Both the position numbers and the translations under genes were made by a program. Below, piece by piece: positions 1-8,758 of a stretch of DNA of 25,311 nucleotides; position 1 is the stretch's first letter; each line of letters opens with the position of its first letter. The notes under the pieces are model-generated. The model was given only the letters and a program-made list of their open reading frames with translations. It searched no databases and had not been told where the DNA came from. Location of the stretch: the NCBI GenBank assembly GCA_033813635.1, contig JAPXRI010000040.1, forward strand, positions 1 through 25,311. Reading direction: 5' to 3'. The stretch comes from JAPXRI01 sp033813635 (GTDB taxonomy: Bacteria; Bacillota; Clostridia; Oscillospirales; QAMX01).

Positions 1-797
1 CAGGAGTTAAAGCCGTCGGGATTGAACTGAAGCTGTCCGGTTACCGAATTGATCTTCATAAACGGCAGATCGTCAAAAATCTCGTTCAGCCGATCCTGCA
101 TTTTAAATGCCCATTTTGAATCCCTATAAGAGGAATAGGGGAAAACTGCTGACAGCGCCAGCACAAGCGCCAGCATCGGAACAGCCAGCTTCAGCGTGAG
201 ATTTTTTTCGGCGTTGGAGTTTTGTCTTCTCAAGCCCTGCGTCATCACAAGCAGGGCAAACGACGAGAGCATCATCAGAATTGCCCAGACCGCGGGCGCG
301 GATTTTACGATAAACAGGCAGATATTCAGGTAGGGAAAGCATACCAACAGAACTATCCACGGCGAATGTCTTCGGGCAACCGTCCAGGCTACGGCGATAG
401 AAACCAAATCGCCGAGAAACAAGAAAAAAATCGTCGCCGTATCGGTGTTTTCGCTCCCGAGATTAAGCGTGATTTTGCTGTACCCGTCAAAAGCAGTGGA
501 GAATTTTTCACTGACGGTTTCCAGCGCGATGCGAAAGCCGGCGAGCGCTGTCTGCAGGAAGCTGGAAAAAAAGAACAAATATATAACCAGCAGCATGCCG
601 AGGGGAATCCAGTATTTCCGAAACGACATGCAGAGCGCAACTAAAAACGCCGAAATTATACAGAAAAAAAACAAAACAGCGCTATTTACCGGGATGTTGA
701 AAGCAGTAACCGGGCAGAAAAGCGACGAAAGCGTCAGCGTCACCGTGTAAAAGCAAATTGTCGGAAACGAAGAAGCGCTAAACCCCAGTTTTTTCAT
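1..797 (-). CDS. Multi-pass membrane protein, N-terminal part (probable transglutaminase-like protein of the MoxR/DUF58 cluster)
   Basis: An open frame on the minus strand begins at an ATG at 797, overlaps the DUF58 stop by ATGA, and stays open to base 1, so the gene is cut by the window edge. About 265 residues are visible. They start MKKLGFSASSFPTICFYTV and contain roughly five or six hydrophobic membrane segments, then a more polar stretch near the window edge. In the established family arrangement the third gene after MoxR and DUF58 usually encodes a multi-pass membrane protein with a transglutaminase-like domain. That domain would lie beyond the edge, so the name rests on position and topology only. 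A good ribosome-binding sequence (GGAGGA) lies 8-9 nt upstream, inside the DUF58 coding end, which suggests coupled translation. The function of these clusters is not firmly established; a role in folding or envelope proteolysis is often proposed. Confidence 0.7.
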   Translation of the reverse strand, partial: MKKLGFSASSFPTICFYTVTLTLSSLFCPVTAFNIPVNSAVLFFFCIISAFLVALCMSFRKYWIPLGMLLVIYLFFFSSFLQTALAGFRIALETVSEKFSTAFDGYSKITLNLGSENTDTATIFFLFLGDLVSIAVAWTVARRHSPWIVLLVCFPYLNICLFIVKSAPAVWAILMMLSSFALLVMTQGLRRQNSNAEKNLTLKLAVPMLALVLALSAVFPYSSYRDSKWAFKMQDRLNEIFDDLPFMKINSVTGQLQFNPDGFNS

Positions 798-1789
798 CCG
801 GCGTTTTCCTCCTTCCCGACGGTCTTCGAGCGCGCGAAAGGCATTATATGGTATCTCCAGTCGACGGCGGCAAACTCCCGCTCGGCAATCGAAGGCATTC
901 CGTTTTTCATATGCATTTTCAGGAAATGAGTCATAAGCGCATTTAGGTCGTCGGCTTCTTTAATCGGCGCCGATGTCACCTTATATGTCGCATGGTCCAG
1001 CCAGAGAACCTCGTGTTCAACCTCGTGGTCAAGGAGCCAAAGGGATAACCAGGCGAGCTGATCAAGGGTAGGATCCAATATGTCCGGCGAGTCTGTGAGG
1101 TCCAGGGTTAAAAGGATACGGTTTCTGTTGGGCTCCTGCGGCTCTTTGACGAGAAGATTGTCTATCTTTGTAGATAGCTTCCAGTGGATGTCTCTCATGG
1201 AGTCGCCCGGACGGTACTCGCGCATATCATAAATCTCAGAGAACCCTCCGCCTTTTTTGGGGCGGTAGGACCGATATTGAAAGCGTGACAGATTCGGCAG
1301 CGGCTCGGGCGGGGCCGGTCTCGGAAAGACGGCAAGCGTGACAGGCTCGGGGAGCTTAATCTTCCTGCGGAACAAACCGAGATAGTCGTAAACAACCCCC
1401 TGCTTAAACACGCATTTAACCGTTCCGCAGTGCGACGTGTCTACGATCGACTCGGAGCACTGCGAACCGGCCAGGCGGACCTTGACGGACATCTTCATGT
1501 CGGTCATTACATAGATTGTTGTAAACTGAAAGCGGAATACAGGCGTCGGGAAAAGGCTGCCGGACAGATTGGTAATTGTCAGTTTAACTGTATCGCCGCG
1601 GGTGCATAGGCTCGGGATCTCGGCCGAGAGCCGGATATTTTTCATCGCCGAAAAGCTCAAAAGCAGCGAAAAAAAAGGCAGACAGGCCAAAAATACCAGC
1701 AGGAACAGAGAAAACCAGCCGTTATAGTAAATATGAAAGATAAGTCCGAATATAAACGCCGTGATAAAATAAAACCTGTTCTTAGCCAT
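794..1789 (-). CDS. DUF58 domain-containing protein
   Basis: The product is a 331-residue protein with two N-terminal membrane segments (about residues 6-23 and 25-48). An extracellular beta-sandwich-like region follows, and then the diagnostic DUF58 block around residues 188-208 (DMREYRPGDSMRDIHWKLS). DUF58 proteins are related to von Willebrand factor type A folds and almost always accompany a MoxR ATPase, as here. The gene starts 2 nt after the moxR stop with no separate Shine-Dalgarno of note, which suggests translational coupling. Its stop overlaps the start of the next membrane-protein gene. Length and motif are normal for the family. The biochemical role is unknown; a substrate or adaptor role for the MoxR chaperone is inferred. 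Confidence 0.9.
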   Translation of the reverse strand: MAKNRFYFITAFIFGLIFHIYYNGWFSLFLLVFLACLPFFSLLLSFSAMKNIRLSAEIPSLCTRGDTVKLTITNLSGSLFPTPVFRFQFTTIYVMTDMKMSVKVRLAGSQCSESIVDTSHCGTVKCVFKQGVVYDYLGLFRRKIKLPEPVTLAVFPRPAPPEPLPNLSRFQYRSYRPKKGGGFSEIYDMREYRPGDSMRDIHWKLSTKIDNLLVKEPQEPNRNRILLTLDLTDSPDILDPTLDQLAWLSLWLLDHEVEHEVLWLDHATYKVTSAPIKEADDLNALMTHFLKMHMKNGMPSIAEREFAAVDWRYHIMPFARSKTVGKEENAG

Positions 1790-1791
1790 AC

Positions 1792-2721
1792 TTATTTCAG
1801 TTTAGGGGCGGGCACACGGTATAAAATGTCATTTGCGATGTGGTCCGCCGTAATCCCCTTGGCCTCGGCTTCGGGTGATAGGATCAGCCTGTGACCGACA
1901 GTTTCCCGGAATACCGATTGAACATCGCTGGGGATAACGAAATCCCGTCCTTTGATAAAGGCGACCGTTTTAGCCATCGAGTTGACGGAGAGCGTCGCGC
2001 GCGGACTCGCTCCGCGAAGGATCATAGGATTGTTCCGCGTCTCGTTGATGAGGTTGACGATATAATCGACGACTTCGTAATGGACAAAGACAGAGGCGGC
2101 CTGGCTCTGCATTTCGGTAAGCTGGGATTTTGTAACGACCTGTCTGACCTGCACAAGAGGGTTTCCGTTTTGCCTGGATAAAACCATATCCCGCTCATCC
2201 TTGGGCGCGGGGTATCCGATTGAAAGCCTGATAGTAAAGCGGTCTATCTGCGAATCCGGGAGCAACTGCGTCCCGGCGGTACCCGCGGGATTTTGCGTTG
2301 CGATAAGAATAAACGGCTGCGGTATCTTGTGGCTGACGCCGTCGACAGTGACCTGTCCCTCTTCCATAGCTTCAAGCAGAGCGGATTGGGTTCTGCTTGT
2401 GGCCCGGTTGAGCTCGTCCGCTAAAAATAAGTTGCACAGCACGGCACCCGGCTGATAAGTCATCGTGCCAGTTTCCTTATTAAAGATTGAGTACCCCGTG
2501 ATGTCGGACGGCAGAACGTCCGGTGTAAACTGCACTCTGCCATAGTCAAGTCCGAGCGCTTTGGAAAACGCGAGGGCCATCGTTGTTTTACCGACGCCCG
2601 GAATGTCTTCGAGGAGGATATGTCCCCGAGCGAGAATTGTGGTCATAACCCAAACAAGCACGCGATCCTTGCCGACAACGGCCTTTTTAACTTCATTTAA
2701 AACCTGATTTGTCAAGTTCAC
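1792..2721 (-). CDS. MoxR family AAA+ ATPase
   Basis: This is a 309-residue cytoplasmic AAA+ ATPase. Walker A is PGVGKTTMA (residues 41-49), Walker B is LFLADE (98-103), the sensor-1 region is ATQNP (141-145), and the DRF arginine region is near residue 161. This matches AAA_3 MoxR proteins in order and length. MoxR ATPases are thought to act as chaperones that remodel or activate partner proteins, often VWA/DUF58 partners. The start is a GTG preceded by GGGAGG about 7 nt upstream; the nearby ATG is out of frame and closed at once. The gene is first in a three-gene operon with DUF58 and a membrane protein, driven by the promoter at 2776-2804. Confidence 0.93.
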   Translation of the reverse strand: MNLTNQVLNEVKKAVVGKDRVLVWVMTTILARGHILLEDIPGVGKTTMALAFSKALGLDYGRVQFTPDVLPSDITGYSIFNKETGTMTYQPGAVLCNLFLADELNRATSRTQSALLEAMEEGQVTVDGVSHKIPQPFILIATQNPAGTAGTQLLPDSQIDRFTIRLSIGYPAPKDERDMVLSRQNGNPLVQVRQVVTKSQLTEMQSQAASVFVHYEVVDYIVNLINETRNNPMILRGASPRATLSVNSMAKTVAFIKGRDFVIPSDVQSVFRETVGHRLILSPEAEAKGITADHIANDILYRVPAPKLK

Positions 2722-2775
2722 CGCATATCCTCCCTGGCTGCCCGCGAGTATTTAATTTAAATAATCATCTTTTAT

Positions 2776-2804
2776 AGTATAGCATCTATATTTGAAATCC
2801 GCAA
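2776..2804 (-). promoter_or_regulatory. Sigma-A-like promoter of the moxR operon
   Basis: Read on the minus strand, a -35 TTGCGG (2799-2804) and a -10 TATACT (2776-2781) are separated by exactly 17 bp. The element sits about 55 bp upstream of the moxR GTG. The surrounding 2722-2937 stretch is AT-rich and otherwise shows no coding content. Confidence 0.6.
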
Positions 2805-2937
2805 TAGCTTTATCCGGATATTGGCCTGATAATTCGGAAATTAAAGCGCGCAGGTATTGTCGCTGAAATAATGTTAACGGGTCGAATGTGAATTATAGGC
2901 GGCGGAAGGGCTTTATAAGTGCGAAAATAGTAAAATT

Positions 2938-2958
2938 CGCCGTTTGACATATGCGGCG
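2938..2958 (-). terminator. Possible weak terminator after the MFS gene
   Basis: A short hairpin (CGCCG/CGGCG arms, 11-nt loop) lies about 65 bp past the MFS stop on the minus strand. It is followed by a broken T-rich stretch (AATTTTACTATTTT). The stem is short and the T-run interrupted, so termination here is only suggested. Confidence 0.35.
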
Positions 2959-3022
2959 GATTTATTTTATCCGTTATGTATTTTTGATGAATTTATTCTT
3001 AGATGTTGTTGTATATATAAGG

Positions 3023-4180
3023 CTAAGTGTGGCGTTCAAATCGGACGCAGAGCGCGCAGAACGCGGCGAACAGTCCTATAAAGCCTATCGTGAAAAAGCC
3101 GTTGACGAGCCCGAAACGGTCGCCGAGCTCGCCCACAAGCCAGGGTCCGATAAACATGCCGATGCCGTAAACCGACTGGAAAACGCCCATAAAGCTCGCT
3201 CTTTTTGTTTCACTGACATTTTTTATCGACAGCCCCATCAGCACCGGGAACAGCGTACCTTGGCCGACGCCGTAAAGCGCCTGCATGGCAAACAGAGCTT
3301 GAAGACTCTTCAACAGCGGGACGGATAGAAAATAAACCGTGCAGCATAAAAATCCCGCGAACAGCGTACCCTTATAGCCGAGCCTTTTCTGAAGACGTAT
3401 GCTTAAAAGCCGAGAGCAAAGAACAATAGCGAGCGAGCTTAACACAGTCAACAAGCCCATTTCGAATTTGGTCGCGCCGAAGAAATCCTTTGCCAGCTTA
3501 GGCGCGAAACCCGAAGGTCCTCCGAAAAGCATAACCTGCGCCAGGACGGCGAAAAGGGAAACGGTAATCAGCCGTGCGAGAGCGGGTTTGTCGGAGACAA
3601 GATTTGCCCAGAGGCCCGATTTATCTTTCTCAAAACGGTTTTCGGCGGTAAAAAGGCTCAGAAGAATTCCCGCGACTCCGCCGGCGACGGCGATCAGAAA
3701 CGTATATCTGATGCTCAGGAAAATCGTTGCCACCGTTCCCGCGAGGACTCCGAGAAGCTGACCGGAGTTGTTGAGGGAGAGGGCGGAGCCGACCGCCCGC
3801 GTAGCTTCGCTCTTGTCAAAATATGACGAGTACATTACGGATATCTGGACCCAACACGCTGCGGCAGCGCCGGCAAGCCCGCGGAATACCAGAAGAGCTT
3901 CCGGGGATTTAGAAAATAACAACCCGAGCGCCGAAGAGGTCGATAAAAGGCAGCCGATGGTCACAAAGGGCTTCCTTTTACCGATGAAATCGGATATGAG
4001 CCCGGCCGGTATCCGAAGAAGTGTCTGGACGAGACCGTATGCACCTGAAACCATCCCGGCGAAAGCCATGGACTCGCCAAGAGAGGTTATGTATTCGGTG
4101 AGATATGCGCTGTAGGTATAGAGAGAGAACCAGAACAGGGGTATTACCGCGCCGAGAATAAATTTGTTATTTTTCTTCAT
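3023..4180 (-). CDS. MFS transporter
   Basis: This is a 385-residue, strongly hydrophobic protein with about twelve membrane segments. The Major Facilitator Superfamily loop signature lies between helices 2 and 3 (GLISDFIGKRKPFVT, a variant of GxLaDrxGrkxxl). The repeat at the start of the second half and the late GELGDRFGL motif also fit. Such transporters usually export drugs or metabolites by proton antiport; the substrate cannot be read. I chose the ATG at 4180, preceded by AAAAGG. A longer frame starting at 4216 would begin inside the -10 box of the predicted promoter. The gene appears monocistronic, between its own promoter and a weak terminator. Confidence 0.85.
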   Translation of the reverse strand: MKKNNKFILGAVIPLFWFSLYTYSAYLTEYITSLGESMAFAGMVSGAYGLVQTLLRIPAGLISDFIGKRKPFVTIGCLLSTSSALGLLFSKSPEALLVFRGLAGAAAACWVQISVMYSSYFDKSEATRAVGSALSLNNSGQLLGVLAGTVATIFLSIRYTFLIAVAGGVAGILLSLFTAENRFEKDKSGLWANLVSDKPALARLITVSLFAVLAQVMLFGGPSGFAPKLAKDFFGATKFEMGLLTVLSSLAIVLCSRLLSIRLQKRLGYKGTLFAGFLCCTVYFLSVPLLKSLQALFAMQALYGVGQGTLFPVLMGLSIKNVSETKRASFMGVFQSVYGIGMFIGPWLVGELGDRFGLVNGFFTIGFIGLFAAFCALCVRFERHT

Positions 4181-4215
4181 AACGGAATTGCCTTTTCGTA
4201 TGATTAATATTTGCA

Positions 4216-4244
4216 ATCATACCATAAAGACGCAATGCAATCAA
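4216..4244 (-). promoter_or_regulatory. Sigma-A-like promoter of the MFS gene
   Basis: On the minus strand, TTGATT (4239-4244) and TATGAT (4216-4221) are separated by 17 bp. They lie 35-65 bp upstream of the ATG at 4180. The position rules out translation from the upstream ATG at 4216. Confidence 0.6.
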
Positions 4245-4245
4245 T

Positions 4246-4281
4246 AAAAAATTCAGGCGGCGGGATAGGATACCCGCCGCC
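4246..4281 (-). terminator. Rho-independent terminator of the sigma/beta-propeller operon
   Basis: A perfect 9-bp GC-only stem (GGCGGCGGG/CCCGCCGCC, 4256-4264 and 4273-4281) with an 8-nt loop is followed on the minus strand by TGAATTTTTT. It sits about 20 bp after the stop of the beta-propeller gene and directly upstream of the MFS promoter, insulating the two units. Confidence 0.85.
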
Positions 4282-4299
4282 ATGCTTAATTAAGGGTTC

Positions 4300-6474
4300 T
4301 CAACCGCCGAACGCGAGGGTATCGACGGGGGTGAAAGCGCCCAGGCTGAAGGACACCGCCTGCTTTTGACTGATCAGGTACAAGAAGTCTCCGATATAGA
4401 GCCCGCGCGCGTCTATATCGATGTAATAACCCGCGGAGGATTCGTAAAGGGGGAGCCGCGCAAGTTCCGTAAAGCCTTTATTTGCATCGTAGGAATAGAT
4501 GAGATAATACGCGTCGGCCTGGAACCCGATCAAATTTTTCGCGGGGTCGATCAGAATAGCTCTGTGGTTATAGGACGCCGCAGAGTAGTAAAAGCCGTCG
4601 AGGACAAGCGAATGCTTTTCGGATACCGCTGCGGGATCGGATACATCGAACATCGAAAGCTTCATGGAGCCGGTCATGCCGGTATTCTTGTCGGCATCCA
4701 TGCCAAGTCCGAACAGAAGCCCGTTCCCGTAAGGGTGCAGGTAATTTGAAAAGCCGGGGATTTTCAGCTCGCCGAGCAAGGTCGGATTTTCGGGGTTTGA
4801 GAGGTTGACCGCGAATAACGGGTCAATCTGTCTGAAGGTGACGAAGTAACCGACGCTGCCCGAAAAACGTACGGAGTAAACCGTTTCGCCCGGCGCGAGA
4901 TTCTCGATTTTTCCGATTATGTTTAAATTTCCGTCCAGCGTGTAAAGCGCGTTCCAGGTCCCGCTGTCCGGATCGGAATATGCAGGGGTGTCGCTCGGCC
5001 GGGCAGGGTCTATACTGTCGGGCGGGGTCGAGCCTGAATCGGATGTCGAATCCGGGGTGTCATATGAAATGGCGTCGTCAATAGAATCTCTGACAACCCC
5101 TTCGACGACACCGTTATCCGTTACAGGGTATTTGTATCTATAAACGGTGGTCACGATTCTGAAAACGCCGTCAAATTCATCCATCGCGAACTGATTCAGG
5201 ATGCTTCCGGGCACGCTGCCGTCCGCCGCGAACGAGACGCTGCCGTTGTCGAGGGAAAACTTAACGATATTCGTCAGGTTATAGCCTGTAATGTAGCCGT
5301 CCATTGTTTCGGAAAAGGTATCGGGCGACGCCAGATACAGGTTTTTCCCGTTTGAATAGACCGTAGAGCCGTAGCCGAGAACCGTTTTTACGGAGACCAT
5401 TTCCCCGCTCCCGGAAGTGTCGATGCCGGATATTACTGTATAGGCGTAGTACTGCGCGTCGGGGTTGTACAATATATCGGAGGCTCCGACGAGGGAATCC
5501 TCGCCGTTTTTATAAATCTTCGGGATGTAGGTCTCGGGCTGGGACTTTTTAATATCTCCGTAAACAGCGTAGTTCGTGATGAGGTAGAGCGTATCTCCGA
5601 CCATCCTCGACGAGATCAGATATCCGCTCTGGCCGATTGAGTTTAGCGCTTTCGGGTTTGCGATATCCGTGATATCGTAGATTTCGGCGCTGATCGCCGT
5701 CTGGCCGTTGATATGGTATTTATAATAGTCTTTATAATAGTCTTTCTCAGGTATTTCCGCAGCGGGCGCGACGGGATCGTAATCCGGCGCTGCTCGGCCG
5801 TCGCCGGCGTCATCCGAACCGTAGCTCTGGAGAGCGCCTACGGCGATTTCCTTTAAGACGATTAGTCTGCCTTCGCGGATATAGAGTTCAAATGCCCTCG
5901 ATTTCAGCGCGTCGTCTTGATAGATATACCGTGACACCTTGGAAACCGGCTCGAGCTGTCCGTTTTGCGCCGAGATGATATGGATATACTCGTCAGTTAC
6001 CGCGTAGATATACTTTCCGTCCGTCTTTACTATATCGGACTCGTCGACGCCGGCGACCTGCAGATTCGTTCCGGAATACTGCTGAGCCGTTTCCCGTCCG
6101 TCTACGCTGCCCGTACTATCCTCAGCCGGCGCTAGGTTCCAATTATCATCCTGATAATCGGCCAAATCCTTTCCTTTGCCGTGCGAAGACGAGCTTTTAA
6201 AGAGCCTGTATATCTCCGCATAGGAAGAGGCCTCCCTCGGAGAGCCGCCGTTTGCGTCTGCATCGCCGGAAAAATAGCCCGTTAACGGTTTATACAGCGC
6301 GAAAACCAGCGCTGCGCAAGCGGCGGCGGCGCCGAGACGGTACCACAGTCTGCGGTTCGCTATATGCCTCTTCGGAATGAGCTTTCCACCCTCGGCCATC
6401 GCCTTCAGCCCGTCAAGCTGTTCTTGAGATGGGGTAAGCGTATCAATCGCACGTCTGTATTTATCCTTAAACAC
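4300..6474 (-). CDS. Membrane-anchored beta-propeller protein, candidate anti-sigma factor
   Basis: The 724-residue product has three parts. The first 43 residues form a charged cytoplasmic segment, followed by one transmembrane helix (about 44-66). A very long extracellular part matches, by its repeated Tyr/Asp/Gly-rich blade segments, the clostridial secreted beta-propeller family (PF09826-type). A Pro/Ser/Asp-rich low-complexity linker lies around residues 488-530. The gene starts with GTG after AAAGGAG and overlaps the upstream ECF sigma gene by 8 nt. A short cytoplasmic tail plus one membrane helix plus an external sensor, coupled to an ECF sigma gene, is anti-sigma architecture. I see no zinc-binding anti-sigma motif, so the regulatory role is inferred from layout. 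The propeller family assignment is more secure. Confidence 0.8.
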   Translation of the reverse strand: MFKDKYRRAIDTLTPSQEQLDGLKAMAEGGKLIPKRHIANRRLWYRLGAAAACAALVFALYKPLTGYFSGDADANGGSPREASSYAEIYRLFKSSSSHGKGKDLADYQDDNWNLAPAEDSTGSVDGRETAQQYSGTNLQVAGVDESDIVKTDGKYIYAVTDEYIHIISAQNGQLEPVSKVSRYIYQDDALKSRAFELYIREGRLIVLKEIAVGALQSYGSDDAGDGRAAPDYDPVAPAAEIPEKDYYKDYYKYHINGQTAISAEIYDITDIANPKALNSIGQSGYLISSRMVGDTLYLITNYAVYGDIKKSQPETYIPKIYKNGEDSLVGASDILYNPDAQYYAYTVISGIDTSGSGEMVSVKTVLGYGSTVYSNGKNLYLASPDTFSETMDGYITGYNLTNIVKFSLDNGSVSFAADGSVPGSILNQFAMDEFDGVFRIVTTVYRYKYPVTDNGVVEGVVRDSIDDAISYDTPDSTSDSGSTPPDSIDPARPSDTPAYSDPDSGTWNALYTLDGNLNIIGKIENLAPGETVYSVRFSGSVGYFVTFRQIDPLFAVNLSNPENPTLLGELKIPGFSNYLHPYGNGLLFGLGMDADKNTGMTGSMKLSMFDVSDPAAVSEKHSLVLDGFYYSAASYNHRAILIDPAKNLIGFQADAYYLIYSYDANKGFTELARLPLYESSAGYYIDIDARGLYIGDFLYLISQKQAVSFSLGAFTPVDTLAFGG

Positions 6475-6964
6475 CGAATTCTTCTCCTTTCAGAATGGTT
6501 TTCAAAGTGTTTCTCGCTCTGAACAGGTGTGATTTCACGGTAGACTCCCTGATTTTCATATACTCCGATATTTCCTTTACGGAGAGCTCCTGATAATAAT
6601 AGAGGTGTGCGATCAGGCGCGGAATCTTAGGGAGAGACATGACCGCGGCCAGAACCTCTGACAGTTCCGGAGCGTCCGGTTCGTCGCCGCCGACCTCTTC
6701 AAGCAGTACCGCCTTTTTGCGCCAGGAGGATGAGACAAGGGTCTTCGCGCAGTTTATCGCTACCCGGATAAACCAGGCCTTTGCGTGCTCCTCCGACAAA
6801 AAGCGGACCCTGCTTTTAAGGTACCTTACGAAAACCTCCTGAAGAATATCCTCGGAGTCCTCCCTGTTGCCCGTATAGGAATAGGCGATTTTGAAAATCA
6901 TGCCGGAATATCTGTCGACCAATAGGCTTGTGTCATCGCCCGTACGCTGCGATCCGCAAACCAC
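6467..6964 (-). CDS. ECF-type RNA polymerase sigma factor
   Basis: The protein has 165 residues. Sigma region 2 (about 13-75) includes SYTGNREDSEDILQEVFV, and region 4 (about 110-160) includes the helix-turn-helix ELSVKEISEYMKIRESTVKSH. No region 3 is present, which defines an ECF-type factor of normal length. It would direct RNA polymerase to a small regulon under control of the overlapping downstream gene. The start is a GTG at 6964 with only a weak purine-rich sequence upstream; a shorter start at the internal ATG of MIFKIAYSYTGN would remove part of region 2 and is less likely. The promoter at 7056-7085 looks like a housekeeping one. Confidence 0.9.
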   Translation of the reverse strand: MVCGSQRTGDDTSLLVDRYSGMIFKIAYSYTGNREDSEDILQEVFVRYLKSRVRFLSEEHAKAWFIRVAINCAKTLVSSSWRKKAVLLEEVGGDEPDAPELSEVLAAVMSLPKIPRLIAHLYYYQELSVKEISEYMKIRESTVKSHLFRARNTLKTILKGEEFGV

Positions 6965-7055
6965 TAAACCACCGCCGATTCAAAACAATTAGCTTTCGTA
7001 CCACCCATAATACTTGCTGAGAAGCGATTCGGTTGCAAATTCTAAGCTTTTTTTA

Positions 7056-7085
7056 AGTGTAGCATAACTCTCTCCGCGAAGTCAA
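7056..7085 (-). promoter_or_regulatory. Sigma-A-like promoter of the ECF sigma operon
   Basis: On the minus strand, TTGACT (7080-7085) and TACACT (7056-7061) are separated by 18 bp, about 90 bp upstream of the sigma-factor GTG. I could not find a convincing AAC/CGT-type ECF autoregulatory promoter in the same gap. Confidence 0.5.
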
Positions 7086-7102
7086 TCGAATACTCAGGCT
7101 TT

Positions 7103-7132
7103 GGATATAATCTGAAAAACCCTGCATATAAT
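7103..7132 (+). promoter_or_regulatory. Candidate sporulation sigma-E promoter of sipL-spoIVA
   Basis: GGATATAA (7103-7110), a 14-bp spacer and CATATAAT (7125-7132) resemble the sigma-E consensus of Bacillus and clostridia (ATATT-type -35, 14 bp, CATACAAT-type -10). The element lies about 50 bp before the ATG of the DUF3794/LysM gene. Both downstream genes belong to the sigma-E regulon in model spore formers, which supports the reading. Confidence 0.5.
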
Positions 7133-7183
7133 CGGAAGTGAATAAATATAATTTATCAAGGCATGTGAGGTTGAAAGGGTGAT

Positions 7184-8734
7184 ATGCGTATGGAAATCGA
7201 GCTTATGAGTGAATCAATCAGACGCGCTTCGCTCCTCGGTGATATATCGGCTCTCATAGAGGAGAGCGGCGACGCCGTGGTTCCCGACAGTTTGCCCGAT
7301 ATTATCAGGATAGTGGAGACAGCCGCGGCTGTCGAAATAACGGGGAAAGAATTGAGAGGCGGCCGCGTCTATGTAGACGGGATCGTCAAGGGTAGTGCGC
7401 TCTACGTACCGGAGACGGGAACGGGTCTTTGCAAAATCCAGCTATCGATACCGATATCCCATGTATTTGATGTGGCAGATACGATAGAAAATCAGGAGTT
7501 GCCCGTAATCAGGGTAAACGCCGATCTGCTGTCCGTATCCGCTAGGGAACTCAATCCGAGAAAGATTACGTCGAAGGTTACGGTAAAACTCGGGTGCAGC
7601 GTATACGCCTATTCCGATCTGACATTGTACGGCGGCGTCGAGAAAAAGGACGGCTTCGGGATAGAGTATAAGCAGAAAAAGGTTACTGCGAGCGTCATTT
7701 CCGGCCTCGGCGAAAAAGAGATCGCCGTCGCGGATTCGGCGGAACTGGGAGATATCAAAACGGAAGAAGCCGAGATTCTGAAATACGAGCTGACGCCGAG
7801 AACGACCGACACGAAGAATATCCCGAACAAGGTGATACTGAAGGGAGAATTGCTGGTCCGCGCGCTGCTGTCTACGCCGAACGACCACCGCCCGGTAACG
7901 CCCGTTGAAACCGTCGTCCCGTTTTCCGGCGTTCTCGAGTGCGACGGAATTACGGAGGATTCGACGGCCGAGATAACGTATGCGATGAACGGGACGGAGG
8001 TTTCGCTATCGCAGGAAACGGGAACGAACCGGCCGATGATTACGGTAAAGACTAATCTTGATATATTTACTAAGGCAATAAGCGATGTTCCCGTGTCGTT
8101 CATTGAGGACGCATACTCCACGACGCATGAGCTTTCAAGCAAAAAAACATCGCTGGTTCTGACTCCGGCGAGGGCGAAGGGGAATATCCGAGTATCCTCG
8201 AAGGAGTTGATCCCCACCGGCGTTGCGATTAAAAGCGTCTACACCTGCCAGATGACGGCCGAAAACCCCGCTGTGGAAAAGACCGAAAAAGGGTACGAGG
8301 CGGTCTGCGAGGTGAAGGTTAAAGCGATTTTCGAGGCGGAGGACGGCGGAGTATACTCGCTATCAAAGCAGATACCGGTATCCGCGGCGCTCGACAGCGC
8401 GGATGGGCTCGCCGCGGCGACGGCTAGCGTCTCGGAAGAGAGCTACCATATCAGCGGGAGCGAGGATATCGAGGTGCGGTTTTCCACAGAGCTCCGCATC
8501 TCCGCCGAGGAAGACAGCAAATACGATGAGATCTGCGAGATAACGGTCGGAGACCCGTTTGCGGGTAAGGGCGAGAGACCTTCGATAACGCTGTGTTACT
8601 GCACAGGGGACGAGAGTTTCTGGGAGCTCGGCAAGCGGCTCAAAGCGTCCGTTTCCGAAATACTGTCGGCTAACGGGTTGTCGGGCGAATATCCCCCTGC
8701 CGGGAAGCTGCTGCTCGTTCCGCGCAAAGCCTGA
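7184..8734 (+). CDS. sipL: DUF3794 (SPOCS)/LysM protein, SpoIVA-interacting coat protein
   Basis: The product has 516 residues: several DUF3794 (SPOCS) beta-rich segments over roughly residues 30-450 and one C-terminal LysM domain (about 470-516, ending LLLVPRKA). This architecture, and the position immediately before spoIVA, match SipL of Clostridioides difficile, which binds SpoIVA through its LysM domain and localises coat around the forespore. The protein has no signal peptide, as expected for a mother-cell cytosolic protein. The start ATG is preceded by GAAAGGGTG at good spacing. The gene ends 12 nt before the spoIVA frame opens, so the two are probably co-transcribed from the candidate sigma-E promoter. 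Assignment of the symbol rests on architecture and synteny. Confidence 0.85.
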   Translation: MRMEIELMSESIRRASLLGDISALIEESGDAVVPDSLPDIIRIVETAAAVEITGKELRGGRVYVDGIVKGSALYVPETGTGLCKIQLSIPISHVFDVADTIENQELPVIRVNADLLSVSARELNPRKITSKVTVKLGCSVYAYSDLTLYGGVEKKDGFGIEYKQKKVTASVISGLGEKEIAVADSAELGDIKTEEAEILKYELTPRTTDTKNIPNKVILKGELLVRALLSTPNDHRPVTPVETVVPFSGVLECDGITEDSTAEITYAMNGTEVSLSQETGTNRPMITVKTNLDIFTKAISDVPVSFIEDAYSTTHELSSKKTSLVLTPARAKGNIRVSSKELIPTGVAIKSVYTCQMTAENPAVEKTEKGYEAVCEVKVKAIFEAEDGGVYSLSKQIPVSAALDSADGLAAATASVSEESYHISGSEDIEVRFSTELRISAEEDSKYDEICEITVGDPFAGKGERPSITLCYCTGDESFWELGKRLKASVSEILSANGLSGEYPPAGKLLLVPRKA

Positions 8735-8758
8735 ACCGAAAGGAGCGTGAATCGATTA

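Noticed and set aside
222..750. Plus-strand ORFs of 140 and 101 codons
   Set aside because: They lie antisense to a continuous hydrophobic minus-strand frame that overlaps the DUF58 stop in the usual operon layout. The plus-strand products are charged, compositionally odd and match nothing I know.
4181..4216. Upstream start giving a 397-residue MFS protein
   Set aside because: The start codon lies in the predicted -10 box, and the shorter form has a better ribosome-binding site and a typical MFS N-terminus.
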